In this document: piece by piece, positions 1 to 6,980 of the stretch | Position numbering within the stretch: position 1 is the stretch's first letter | How the letters are laid out: every line of letters starts with the position of its first letter | Origin: a virus | Strand: one strand, 5' to 3' | Virus record (IMG/VR): IMGVR_UViG_3300020020_000120 | Coordinates: 1-31,866 of that record | DNA length: 31,866 nucleotides | Position numbers and translations under genes: made by a program | The notes under the pieces: generated by a model | The model's input: only the letters and a program-made list of their open reading frames with translations | Told to the model about the DNA's origin: nothing | Database searches by the model: none

Positions 1-102
1 ATATAGGCCATCTTCACAGTTGGTTGATACAAGACCATTGACAGCGGGATTTGTGTGAACCCCTGCTTCCGTCCTGTAAATGGGAATTGAAATAATTGAC
101 AT
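1..102 (-). CDS. Partial hypothetical phage protein, paralogue of the next gene
   Basis: Only the first 34 codons are in the window; the gene runs off the left edge. The start ATG at 102 follows an A/T-rich leader 12 bases after the previous gene. Residues 9-20 read YRTEAGVHTNPA, the same as residues 9-20 of the protein at 115-489, so the two are tandem paralogues at their N termini. They diverge after this block. I do not recognise the family. The position downstream of neck and tail-completion candidates suggests a small virion or virion-assembly protein, but that is inference. Confidence 0.7.
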   Translation of the reverse strand, partial: MSIISIPIYRTEAGVHTNPAVNGLVSTNCEDGLY

Positions 103-114
103 GGGTAAAAATTT

Positions 115-489
115 TTATTCAGTTAATATGCCGTCACCGTCTTCCGTTAATATGTTTTCGCCGTCTTCAGTGATAATGAAAAGACCTTCGCCTTCTTCCT
201 GATTGAAGCAACAAACCTGATACAGCCTGAAATCATTATACCCTACTTGGGCATAGGCAAACGTGCTATCACATTGGTTTGTGATCTTCAAGGCAACAAC
301 GCTTTGCCCCGGGATATAAACAGCGTCTTCAACCCATTGGTCAACTTCCCAATGAATTAATACTTCCCGGAATTGTTTATTGACTTGTTGAACACCTTCA
401 AGACATGATGTTTGATAGTATTGTACTTCGGCCGGGTTGGTGTGAACCCCCGCTTCTGTTCGGTAAAAAAGCACATTAACGTTGGACAT
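115..489 (-). CDS. Hypothetical phage protein with C-terminal TEDG repeats
   Basis: A 124-residue protein I cannot assign to a family. It has no signal peptide or membrane segment. Residues 9-20 (YRTEAGVHTNPA) match the N terminus of the following gene, showing a tandem duplication. The body is rich in beta-prone residues and contains four cysteines including a CC pair. The C terminus carries a short internal repeat, ITEDGEN-ILTEDGDG-ILTE, a type of low-complexity ending often seen in small phage virion proteins. It follows the 530-1072 gene by about 40 bases and precedes the paralogue by 12, so it is probably co-transcribed with the head and neck genes. A minor structural role is inferred only. 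Confidence 0.7.
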   Translation of the reverse strand: MSNVNVLFYRTEAGVHTNPAEVQYYQTSCLEGVQQVNKQFREVLIHWEVDQWVEDAVYIPGQSVVALKITNQCDSTFAYAQVGYNDFRLYQVCCFNQEEGEGLFIITEDGENILTEDGDGILTE

Positions 490-529
490 AAGCGATAATT
501 ATGCCCCTTCATTTGTTGTGTGTGTCCTG

Positions 530-1072
530 CTAACAGAAAGGGTTTGGGACCCCTTCACATTTTATTTCTTCGTTGCAGTTACTTGTCTGTAAGTCCAAAA
601 GTACAAAGAAATCAATTGCAAAATAAAGTGTGTTGTCCCGGAAGTTGAACCGCCCTGTTGGGGCTTCTGAACGAAGTATTTCATCCGGGATGACTGTGAA
701 CTTTTGAATTCGGATAAAGCTTGTCTTCATGAATGCTTTCAGAAGGGTTGCAATTATGTCTTCATGGTTCCTGTCTTCTGAAGCGTTAAAGAATACAATC
801 TTGTGGGGAACGTTGAACCTGTACTTACGGGTATTACAACCCCCAATCTTTTCGGCATCAACAACGTCTGAAGGCCCGGTTGTCCTGCAATAGCAGCTGA
901 AGCCCTTGGTATCATCAAGACCAACATATTGATACCGGCCGTTGACCGGGGCAGCTGGTTTCAGTCCGCCTTTTTCAAGGGGCTTCAGTAATACGGAATG
1001 ATATATTCCGGTGACAAACTTAGTTTGAAGAATGTTCCTGAACAGTTCTTCAAGAATTGAATATCCTATCAT
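530..1072 (-). CDS. Hypothetical neck or tail-completion protein
   Basis: About 180 residues from the ATG at 1072 (MIGYSILEEL); a TTG at 1093 would add seven residues but ATG is preferred. The start overlaps the end of the upstream gene by 23 bases. No motif identifies a function. Contents that can be seen: a central cysteine cluster (CYC, GGC), a GRFNFRDN segment, and a cysteine-rich C-terminal tail (NCNEEIKCEG). Size and position next to the head-closure-like protein at 1050-1598 suggest a tail terminator or head-tail joining protein, by analogy with normal phage order. One internal copy of the AAACTWAGTTT word lies near codons 16-19 (LQTKF). Confidence 0.7.
   Translation of the reverse strand: MIGYSILEELFRNILQTKFVTGIYHSVLLKPLEKGGLKPAAPVNGRYQYVGLDDTKGFSCYCRTTGPSDVVDAEKIGGCNTRKYRFNVPHKIVFFNASEDRNHEDIIATLLKAFMKTSFIRIQKFTVIPDEILRSEAPTGRFNFRDNTLYFAIDFFVLLDLQTSNCNEEIKCEGVPNPFC
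1016..1026. repeat. AAACTWAGTTT word, internal copy
   Basis: Exact copy of the 11-base near-palindrome, inside the 530-1072 gene, encoding part of LQTKF. It extends to an 18-base identity (AAACTTAGTTTGAAGAAT on the plus strand) with the copy at 3454. Confidence 0.8.
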
Positions 1073-1598
1073 AAATCTGTTTTGTTGCTGCAATGACGTT
1101 TGTTCTTAATACTTCCCTTTCTTCATCTGACAGGGAAAAGATTTCAGCATTGATTTGCTTTTCTTGACCCCTTGCAATTTTGTACAGGTCTTCGTCTGGA
1201 ATGGAACACACAACCCTGATTGTACTTTCTTTTATCACAACGATCCCCCGGCGAAGTGTCCCGGTGAATTCTAAATCCTTGTACCTGATTTGACGGCCCT
1301 TCGCAACCCTTTTCTTTTCGTACTGTGAAAGCCGTATGTCATCAACCTGACCAAAAAGGAATTCAATCTTCCGTCCTTCAAATTGTTTCTTGCTGACTGA
1401 CTTCTTGGGACCCCTGTAAGACCCCAAGGAAACGTTTCCAGCATCTTCACCCCGGTTGAATATCCTGACCTGCATGGTTGCCTTCGCTGCATTCACACCA
1501 ATTACAAGGGCTTCTGAAAGGTCAATGCTTAGTGCTTTTTCCTTTATGACCTTGAAGCGTTCGATCAGTTCACCGATATTTGAAGTGAAGTCCGTCAT
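1050..1598 (-). CDS. Phage neck / virion morphogenesis-like protein
   Basis: A 182-residue protein whose middle has the layout of phage virion-morphogenesis or HK97-gp10-type neck proteins known from Bacteroidota prophages: an N-terminal helix, then a segment ending in MQVRIFNRGEDA and GSYRG, a basic stretch with KGRQIRYKDLEFTGTL, and a C-terminal helix. These blocks are what I recognise; I cannot run a profile search to confirm. The start ATG at 1598 overlaps the upstream stop in an ATGA arrangement, indicating translational coupling with the 1595-2599 gene. Likely role: head completion or tail attachment. Alternative: tail terminator. Confidence 0.6.
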   Translation of the reverse strand: MTDFTSNIGELIERFKVIKEKALSIDLSEALVIGVNAAKATMQVRIFNRGEDAGNVSLGSYRGPKKSVSKKQFEGRKIEFLFGQVDDIRLSQYEKKRVAKGRQIRYKDLEFTGTLRRGIVVIKESTIRVVCSIPDEDLYKIARGQEKQINAEIFSLSDEEREVLRTNVIAATKQIYDRIFNS

Positions 1599-2599
1599 CC
1601 TGTTGCGTATGCTGTTTGAATTTTACTTTCACAAATAATGCACTTGTCAGAACGGTTGTTCTTCAGGTACGTGTTGACAATGCTTCTTAAACCCATCATG
1701 TCCCCGGTCCCTGTCAGGCTTTCTTTATACCTTTTTCCGTATGTGCTTTTCGTTTCAATTTGTGGTTCATCATTGAAAGAAACTGTGTCATTGTTCCTGT
1801 CCGCTTGGTTTTTGTTTTCGTAATACAGTTCACCAATCTTGTACACCATTGCAAGCCCGAACGTGTTTTCTGCTTGGTGTATCATGTCACATACAACGGC
1901 ATCATAACTACACCCAATAGAAACACAGGGAATGAACCCGTATTGTGTTGATCCTTCAACCCCGGCAATATGGCCTGACAGTGAAACCGGGTTGTTGGCT
2001 GTTGCTGATCCCCCACAACCACAAGAAGCCCCTGTTTGACAGCTTATCTGACCAAGGCCAACACTGATATCAGTGAACCCGATCTTCACGCTTTTCTGTG
2101 AAGTGGTGTATGTCATTTTCAACGGCATCAACACACCGGCCTGAATTGCAACATCAAAATTTTGAACAGTGTCCCCGTCATCAAAATAAAGTTCATAGGT
2201 CCCCGTCACGTCTGCCAGTATTACCAGCTTTGAAATCTTCAGGGTCTTGTACCTGCTTGCAATGGAAGGCTTCACTATGATCCCGGCATTGGCCGTGTAC
2301 ACCGGGGAAAGAACACAGGATGAACAAACGTCCCCAATTGATCCGTTCATCTTGTATCCATTGTTCATCAAGAATTCAATATCTGACAGCATCATTCTTG
2401 CAGCTGTGTTGATCAGCTGGTTGCCAAAGTCCTTCCCGCTTGGGTTGCTTGCTTTGGTCATTGAAGAAAGCTTCTTCACATCAAGGCCCTGAACGTCTTC
2501 AATCCAAAAAGGATATTGGTCTTCAACTTCACATTGGGACCTGATACCAACAAGTGATTGCAAACATTGTGTTTTGTCAATAAAGGTTGTAGGGAACAT
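1595..2599 (-). CDS. Conserved Bacteroidota phage structural protein, function unknown
   Basis: A 334-residue protein. The N terminus has the pattern TTFID..QCL..LVGIR..C followed by a WIEDVQGLDVKKLSSM block, and the middle has a TGTYELYFDDGDTVQNFDVAIQAGVLMPLKM segment made of short beta strands (quoted here only as a location, about residues 130-160). I recall similar proteins in Bacteroidota prophages, without a proven function. It is cysteine-rich, with a CGCGG run near residue 190 and a CIICESK pair near the C terminus that could bind metal. Genes on both sides are head or neck genes, so a virion role is likely. It might be a capsid-associated or neck protein; I find no HK97-type capsid signature and do not call it the major capsid. 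Confidence 0.55.
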   Translation of the reverse strand: MFPTTFIDKTQCLQSLVGIRSQCEVEDQYPFWIEDVQGLDVKKLSSMTKASNPSGKDFGNQLINTAARMMLSDIEFLMNNGYKMNGSIGDVCSSCVLSPVYTANAGIIVKPSIASRYKTLKISKLVILADVTGTYELYFDDGDTVQNFDVAIQAGVLMPLKMTYTTSQKSVKIGFTDISVGLGQISCQTGASCGCGGSATANNPVSLSGHIAGVEGSTQYGFIPCVSIGCSYDAVVCDMIHQAENTFGLAMVYKIGELYYENKNQADRNNDTVSFNDEPQIETKSTYGKRYKESLTGTGDMMGLRSIVNTYLKNNRSDKCIICESKIQTAYATG

Positions 2600-2605
2600 G
2601 TTTCT

Positions 2606-2776
2606 TTATTTTTTTGGTTCAAATACAATTTTATTATCCTGTTCTTTCAATGGCTTGGAATGTTCGTTTGTCTGAAGAATTTCATCCGGTATCCCTTCAG
2701 GGAATGCAGTGCAACCCCCGGCTTCCGGCCGAAAGTGTTTGCATTCAAAACATATCAGGTTTACAGTGTCGGTCAT
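2606..2776 (-). CDS. Small cysteine-containing phage protein (CKHF...GIP..IL family)
   Basis: A 56-residue gene starting with an ATG that overlaps the stop of the MuF gene (ATGA), ending in TAA seven bases before the ATG of the next gene. The protein contains CFECKHF, then a third cysteine (GGC), AFPEGIPDEIL, a histidine, PLKEQ and IVFEP. This order of elements is one I recognise from small proteins that follow the head morphogenesis gene in many phages. Three cysteines and histidines could form a zinc site. Function is not known to me; the coupling to the MuF gene suggests a head-related or scaffolding role. It lies in what would otherwise look like a 173-base gap. Confidence 0.75.
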   Translation of the reverse strand: MTDTVNLICFECKHFRPEAGGCTAFPEGIPDEILQTNEHSKPLKEQDNKIVFEPKK

Positions 2777-4389
2777 TTCTTGAAATATTTATCAATCAAA
2801 AGTCCAATTTTTTTGGCATATAAGGAAGGTTCACTTAAAAGCTGGTATTCCGTGAAGCCTTCTGCCATGAATTCGTTTAAGTTAGTTGAAGCATACTTCC
2901 CAAGGAATATTGCTGAATACTTGTCATCCTGACCAAATGATTTGAAATAATTGAGGTCATTGAAATATTCTTTCCTTATTTCTTCAAGTTCAACAAAAAA
3001 CTTCTTCACTTCAATATTAAAATTCCCTTGTTGATTGATTGCAATGACGTGTGCAAATTCATGGGTTGTTATCGCAAGCTTTTCGTTTGCAGGATCAACA
3101 GGGGACTTGCTTCGCAGATAGTCCGCTTTTGAATTTGTCCTTGTCCTGTTTGCAATGTGATCCGTTTGGTCCCCAAAGTTTATATCTGTGAATTGCCTTC
3201 CATAACCGTAATGCTTAACAACACCGAAATAACGTGAAGTACTTTTCATGTGTATTTTGACAGGATATGTCTTGTCAGAAGCATCACTTAGTTTGTAGGC
3301 ATTTGACAACCGCTGTATTTCAGCAATCCGGGCATTGATATCTTCCAATGGTAGTGTTGAAGAAATTGTTACTGACTTCACAGGAAGGCCAAGGTTTCCT
3401 TCAATAACGTCCTTGATCAATTGCCTTGCTTCAGTCTTACTTCTTGCAGCTTTAAACTTAGTTTGAAGAATTGGGTCCGGCTTCGTATCAACCTTTAAAG
3501 GTTCCTGCTTGGCCTTTGGCTTTGGTTTTTCAATGTCTTCAACAACGATCATTGGGGTGAAGTCATGCCGGCAACCCCAATGCAGTTTATTCAACGGAAG
3601 GTTCTTGATCGTTGTTCCTTCAATCAACTTGGCCTTTGGATTTGTCCGGGCAATGTCAAGTATCTTTTCCCATTCCGAAAACTTCAGGTATCCGCTGGTA
3701 TCATGTGACTGATCAACCGCTTCGATACACTGCTTGGAACTTGTTTCAATCAATGATCCAGAAATGATATATCCAGTAAAAACAAAATCATTGACAAGCT
3801 GCTGATTGATTGCCCCGGTGTAACTATCAACAGCCATCATTGCCGTTTGATCAAGGTAGCTTTTCAACTTCCCTGACTTATCCTGTCCGCCAAGAATGTA
3901 GTTGTTCAGGACTTCTTTCACGTCCCGCATATTCGCCCCGGCAAGAATGTTCCTGAATACATTTTCCTTCAATGGTGCAGCGAAGTGTGCATTCAAGCCG
4001 TTGCCAGTATATTGCTGAATGACTTCATCAACAATGGTCTTTTGAACAGCTGTGACACCGGCCGTTTCAATGTTAAAGTTGTGGGCTGTTTTGTGGAATA
4101 GCTTGTTGTTCGTTTGGATCGTTGTAAGGTCCCCAAGAAACTTGCTTATCCTTGATTGATAGGTTGGGGCTGAATTAACGATATCAACAACAGCTTGAAT
4201 GAATTCATCCATGACCCGGGACAGGTCTTCATCAGTTGCAATTTCACCCTTCTTGACTTCAAGGTTTTCAATCAACCAATCAAATGAACCGTCAACAACA
4301 CTTCTTTCCAGTGTTGACAAAGAACCCCACCGGTCCACTGCAAGCCTTTTCAGCCTGTTCAAGTTTTCCAGATATTCGGTAATTGTCAT
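2773..4389 (-). CDS. MuF-type minor head protein fused to a zinc metallopeptidase-like domain
   Basis: A 538-residue, two-part protein. Residues about 1-285 look like a phage head-morphogenesis (MuF) protein: a helical N terminus, then DSYTGAINQQL at 188, IETSSKQC with C221, and LHWGCRHDF at 269-277, the conserved Cys-Arg-His end of MuF domains. A lysine/proline-rich linker follows (residues 287-305). The C-terminal part contains TTHEFAHVI, a HExxH zinc site at residues 443-447, and NEFMAEGF at 505-512, giving E506 as a likely third ligand. This is the arrangement of a gluzincin-type metallopeptidase. MuF proteins with enzymatic tails are known as phage polymorphic toxins; a prohead or peptidoglycan role is an alternative. 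ATGA overlaps on both sides tie it to portal and the small cysteine gene. Confidence 0.8.
   Translation of the reverse strand: MTITEYLENLNRLKRLAVDRWGSLSTLERSVVDGSFDWLIENLEVKKGEIATDEDLSRVMDEFIQAVVDIVNSAPTYQSRISKFLGDLTTIQTNNKLFHKTAHNFNIETAGVTAVQKTIVDEVIQQYTGNGLNAHFAAPLKENVFRNILAGANMRDVKEVLNNYILGGQDKSGKLKSYLDQTAMMAVDSYTGAINQQLVNDFVFTGYIISGSLIETSSKQCIEAVDQSHDTSGYLKFSEWEKILDIARTNPKAKLIEGTTIKNLPLNKLHWGCRHDFTPMIVVEDIEKPKPKAKQEPLKVDTKPDPILQTKFKAARSKTEARQLIKDVIEGNLGLPVKSVTISSTLPLEDINARIAEIQRLSNAYKLSDASDKTYPVKIHMKSTSRYFGVVKHYGYGRQFTDINFGDQTDHIANRTRTNSKADYLRSKSPVDPANEKLAITTHEFAHVIAINQQGNFNIEVKKFFVELEEIRKEYFNDLNYFKSFGQDDKYSAIFLGKYASTNLNEFMAEGFTEYQLLSEPSLYAKKIGLLIDKYFKK
3454..3464. repeat. AAACTWAGTTT word, internal copy
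   Basis: Exact 11-base copy inside the MuF fusion gene, at codons for LQTKF near the end of the linker. Shares 18 contiguous bases with the copy at 1016 and sits in the same reading phase. Confidence 0.8.
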
Positions 4390-6197
4390 TCACCTTGTTG
4401 TTGTTGTTCCAAAAGTTTTGTCTTTAAATCCTTCACCGGTTCCGGCTTGTATTGTTCCAAGTCCTTCTTCAACGTTGCAACAATTTGATTGGTGTCCTTT
4501 GCAAAAAGGTCCTTGTCATTGAAGAACATATTTTGAAGCGTTGGGAATGCGAAAACGTGAACAGCAAATTGTTCAGGGGTGACAATCATGTTTGCTTTAA
4601 AGCCGGCAATTTCTGCATTGGTATAGTAAAGCAATGGATCAACAACCTTTAGAACATCAATAAACTTCCTGACAGGGGATGACTGTGAAATGAACTTATT
4701 CACGAAGCTATCAACTTGACTTGCCTTCAGCATGACAGGAACGTTGGAAGAAAGAATGTCCTTCAACGCTGTGAATGCTTCCGATTCACTAAGGATTGCA
4801 TACGAATAAGGAATTTCAACACTTACCTGAACAGGGGAAGCAATCATGTAATTTTCAAAGCACTGAAGCACGAAGCGAAGTCTTTGAAAGAAGCACTGTC
4901 CAACTTTGGTCAGGAAGGAATACATGTCATCCCGGTCAATCTGTTTTGATTCTGCACTCTCAACATTACCCGTTGCAACACGTTGGGAAATGTAAACGGC
5001 CGTTTCAGCCATTTCCAAATAATCCTTCCATTCGCTTTTGGAATATTCAAGAATTGAAGTATCCGGGGTATAATATTTTACATCATCAACATCAAGGTGC
5101 TTGTTATCACTTTCCAAACCTTGTGGATCATACTGCTTGACATAAACCTTGTAAGGGGTTTGATTTCTTGTGTATCCCGATCCCCCACACTTCCCGCAAT
5201 ACTTCCTATCCCCGTATTCGGATTGATCAGCTTCCGTTTCACAAAGGATTTGCCCGTTCTGACAACCTTCAGCATCACAGGGGGTTTGTATTTCAGACAT
5301 TCTTGGGAAGCTGAACGTGAAGTTCACAGCTGTATGTTGTGAATGCTGAAGAAGGGCCAAGTTGCCAAATGATACAAAGGGGTTCAGGAAACTTTTGTTC
5401 ACGTTGTGCTTGGACTTTTCCCCGCCGGCATCAATGACAGGAAGGAATTCTTGCTTGAATTCAAATTCTTCAATGTCGTATTCCTTTGCATCTTCTGTCT
5501 GTGAAATCCTGATAAGGCCAAAGTCTTTCATGAAGACATGGTACACATACTTTTTAAACGTTGCCTTCATTTTCGGGGTGTATGTGTTTTCCCTTGCTTC
5601 CCGGAAATTGGGCCTGTTTATGGTTTGATCATAAAAGGTTTCACTCCAAACATGGACTTCTTCAATTTCATAATCAACAACGCTTTCTTTTTCACTGATA
5701 AAAATAACCATGTCGTTTGACAGGTATTTAATGTGACAGCTTTCAATGAAGACAACGGGGCCTGTACCATACTTTTCAACGTATTCCGGGGGATACACAA
5801 CGATCCGGGAATTGGCATCTTGCTTCAATGCAAACTTCACCCATTCATCAAGGAACCATGCAAAGAAGTTCATCCCGTCAAAGGTGTGTTCAGAAGTGTA
5901 TTGTAGGACCTTTTCAGACGCTTCTACCGTGTAGGAAGAATTTTTGAATATCCTGTTCACGTTATTGGCTGCACGTCCAAACGAAGCTTCTGTGACACTC
6001 TCAAAGGCAAGTATCCTGTTCTTCTTGCTTTCAGGGTGTTCGTTCGGGAACAACGTGTTCAGTTTATAAAATATTTCTCCTTGGCTGTGAACCTGTACGG
6101 CTTCAGCATACTTTTTAAAAAGTTTCCTTTGCCATTCAGGAAGCTTCTTCCCAATGACAAAGGAAACAAGGTCTTTTTCAGACTGAAATTGAGGCAT
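4386..6197 (-). CDS. Portal protein with inserted zinc-finger-like module
   Basis: A 603-residue protein assigned as portal from size, position directly before the MuF gene, and overall pattern: N-terminal helical region, a beta-rich segment with YPPEYVEKYG, a wing-like region, a central segment followed by a long stem-like helix (about residues 400-450, with AESKQIDRDDMYSFL), and a Gln-rich C terminus (LEQQQQ). Residues 307-341 hold a cysteine module: CDAEGC, a further C319, then CGKCGGSGY, reminiscent of DnaJ-type CxxCxGxG zinc fingers. I recall cysteine modules in portal-like proteins of Bacteroidota phages. Portals form the dodecameric ring through which DNA enters and leaves the head. 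Start ATG at 6197 lies one base from an AAACTWAGTTT site; the stop overlaps the MuF start. Confidence 0.75.
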   Translation of the reverse strand: MPQFQSEKDLVSFVIGKKLPEWQRKLFKKYAEAVQVHSQGEIFYKLNTLFPNEHPESKKNRILAFESVTEASFGRAANNVNRIFKNSSYTVEASEKVLQYTSEHTFDGMNFFAWFLDEWVKFALKQDANSRIVVYPPEYVEKYGTGPVVFIESCHIKYLSNDMVIFISEKESVVDYEIEEVHVWSETFYDQTINRPNFREARENTYTPKMKATFKKYVYHVFMKDFGLIRISQTEDAKEYDIEEFEFKQEFLPVIDAGGEKSKHNVNKSFLNPFVSFGNLALLQHSQHTAVNFTFSFPRMSEIQTPCDAEGCQNGQILCETEADQSEYGDRKYCGKCGGSGYTRNQTPYKVYVKQYDPQGLESDNKHLDVDDVKYYTPDTSILEYSKSEWKDYLEMAETAVYISQRVATGNVESAESKQIDRDDMYSFLTKVGQCFFQRLRFVLQCFENYMIASPVQVSVEIPYSYAILSESEAFTALKDILSSNVPVMLKASQVDSFVNKFISQSSPVRKFIDVLKVVDPLLYYTNAEIAGFKANMIVTPEQFAVHVFAFPTLQNMFFNDKDLFAKDTNQIVATLKKDLEQYKPEPVKDLKTKLLEQQQQGE

Positions 6198-6198
6198 G

Positions 6199-6209
6199 AA
6201 ACTAAGTTT
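6199..6209. promoter_or_regulatory. AAACTWAGTTT start-associated site before portal
   Basis: On the coding strand AAACTTAGTTT, then C, then the portal ATG. It fills the short gap between the 6216-6854 gene and portal. Function inferred as a protein binding site. Confidence 0.6.
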
Positions 6210-6215
6210 TGCTTC

Positions 6216-6854
6216 TTAGGAAAGTTTAGGCAATACGGTTGAAAGACCCGGTACATCAATAGTACAAGGAAAACCAAGTTCCTTCCATGACAGAACAACT
6301 TGGGCTGTTTGGCTTTCTTCGTTATTGTCTGGAACAATCCAATCGAAATCAGAAGTGTTGAACACCCCAACCGGAAGAACAGTATTATCCCCGTCACACA
6401 TTCTTGCAACTAAAAGATAGCTGCTGAAGTTTGTGATCAATTCGTTCATCTTAGCACATGTGGAACGTGCAGAACTTTTGTCAAAGCATTTAATACTGAA
6501 GGTCAAGGCCCAAGTGATAGAAATAAGCTGTTCAGTTCTACATGATGCAACCCGTTCGTTCTGTTGCCCTGATTTGGCAATTGATCCAATGCCAAGCCCC
6601 GAACGTCCCAAGGGACCCGGGATTTCAGGTGTCCCAATCAATGCTGTCCACCAATCAAGATCAAGAACGTTTGCCTGACTGAAGGTTTCAGTACAGGGAA
6701 CAAAGTAAAGTTCATTGATGCCACCAACAGCGATTTCGCAAACACACTGCTGTGTTGATTGTGGAAAATCAGGTTCAGCGCAACCGTCCGCAATGGTACA
6801 AGCCGGGCCGCTTAGGTATGGCATGAAGAACCTTCTTGGAAAAAAGGTATTCAT
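6216..6854 (-). CDS. Candidate tail tube (major tail) protein
   Basis: A 212-residue protein with beta-prone content. It contains CEIAVGGINELYFVPC near residue 43 (the VGGI..(L/V)YF pattern I associate with Bacteroidota phage tail tube proteins), a GIGSIAKSG segment, and LISITWALTFSIKCFD, an amphipathic strand pair. Eight or more cysteines are present. Start at 6854 is supported by the A-rich leader (AAAAATTTATG); an internal ATG at 6824 (MPYLSG) is also possible. A terminator lies upstream, so this gene may begin a transcript that continues into portal. The tail tube call rests on a weak pattern and context. Alternatives: head decoration or head-tail connector protein. Confidence 0.45.
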   Translation of the reverse strand: MNTFFPRRFFMPYLSGPACTIADGCAEPDFPQSTQQCVCEIAVGGINELYFVPCTETFSQANVLDLDWWTALIGTPEIPGPLGRSGLGIGSIAKSGQQNERVASCRTEQLISITWALTFSIKCFDKSSARSTCAKMNELITNFSSYLLVARMCDGDNTVLPVGVFNTSDFDWIVPDNNEESQTAQVVLSWKELGFPCTIDVPGLSTVLPKLS

Positions 6855-6927
6855 AAATTTTTGTGTTTTGTACGTTTAAAAAGCTTTTTAATCTGTACAA
6901 TAAGCCCGTACCAAGGCAACAGGAAGA

Positions 6928-6954
6928 AATAAAAAAGGGGTGCAATTACACCCC
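6928..6954 (-). terminator. Rho-independent terminator after tail tip gene
   Basis: On the minus strand GGGGTG-TAATTG-CACCCC followed directly by TTTTTTATTT: a perfect 6-bp GC-rich stem, 6-base loop and U tract. It ends the tail-tip transcript 27 bases after the stop at 6981. The rest of the 126-base gap holds only the A/T-rich leader of the next gene. Confidence 0.85.
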
Positions 6955-6980
6955 AAATATATACTTTTTGTAAAAACAAA

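Noticed and set aside
400-512. Alternative small open frame with a good ACACAACAAATG leader before the 115-489 gene
   Set aside because: About 36 codons with no sensible protein character and overlapping the 124-residue gene; the leader is notable but may be chance.
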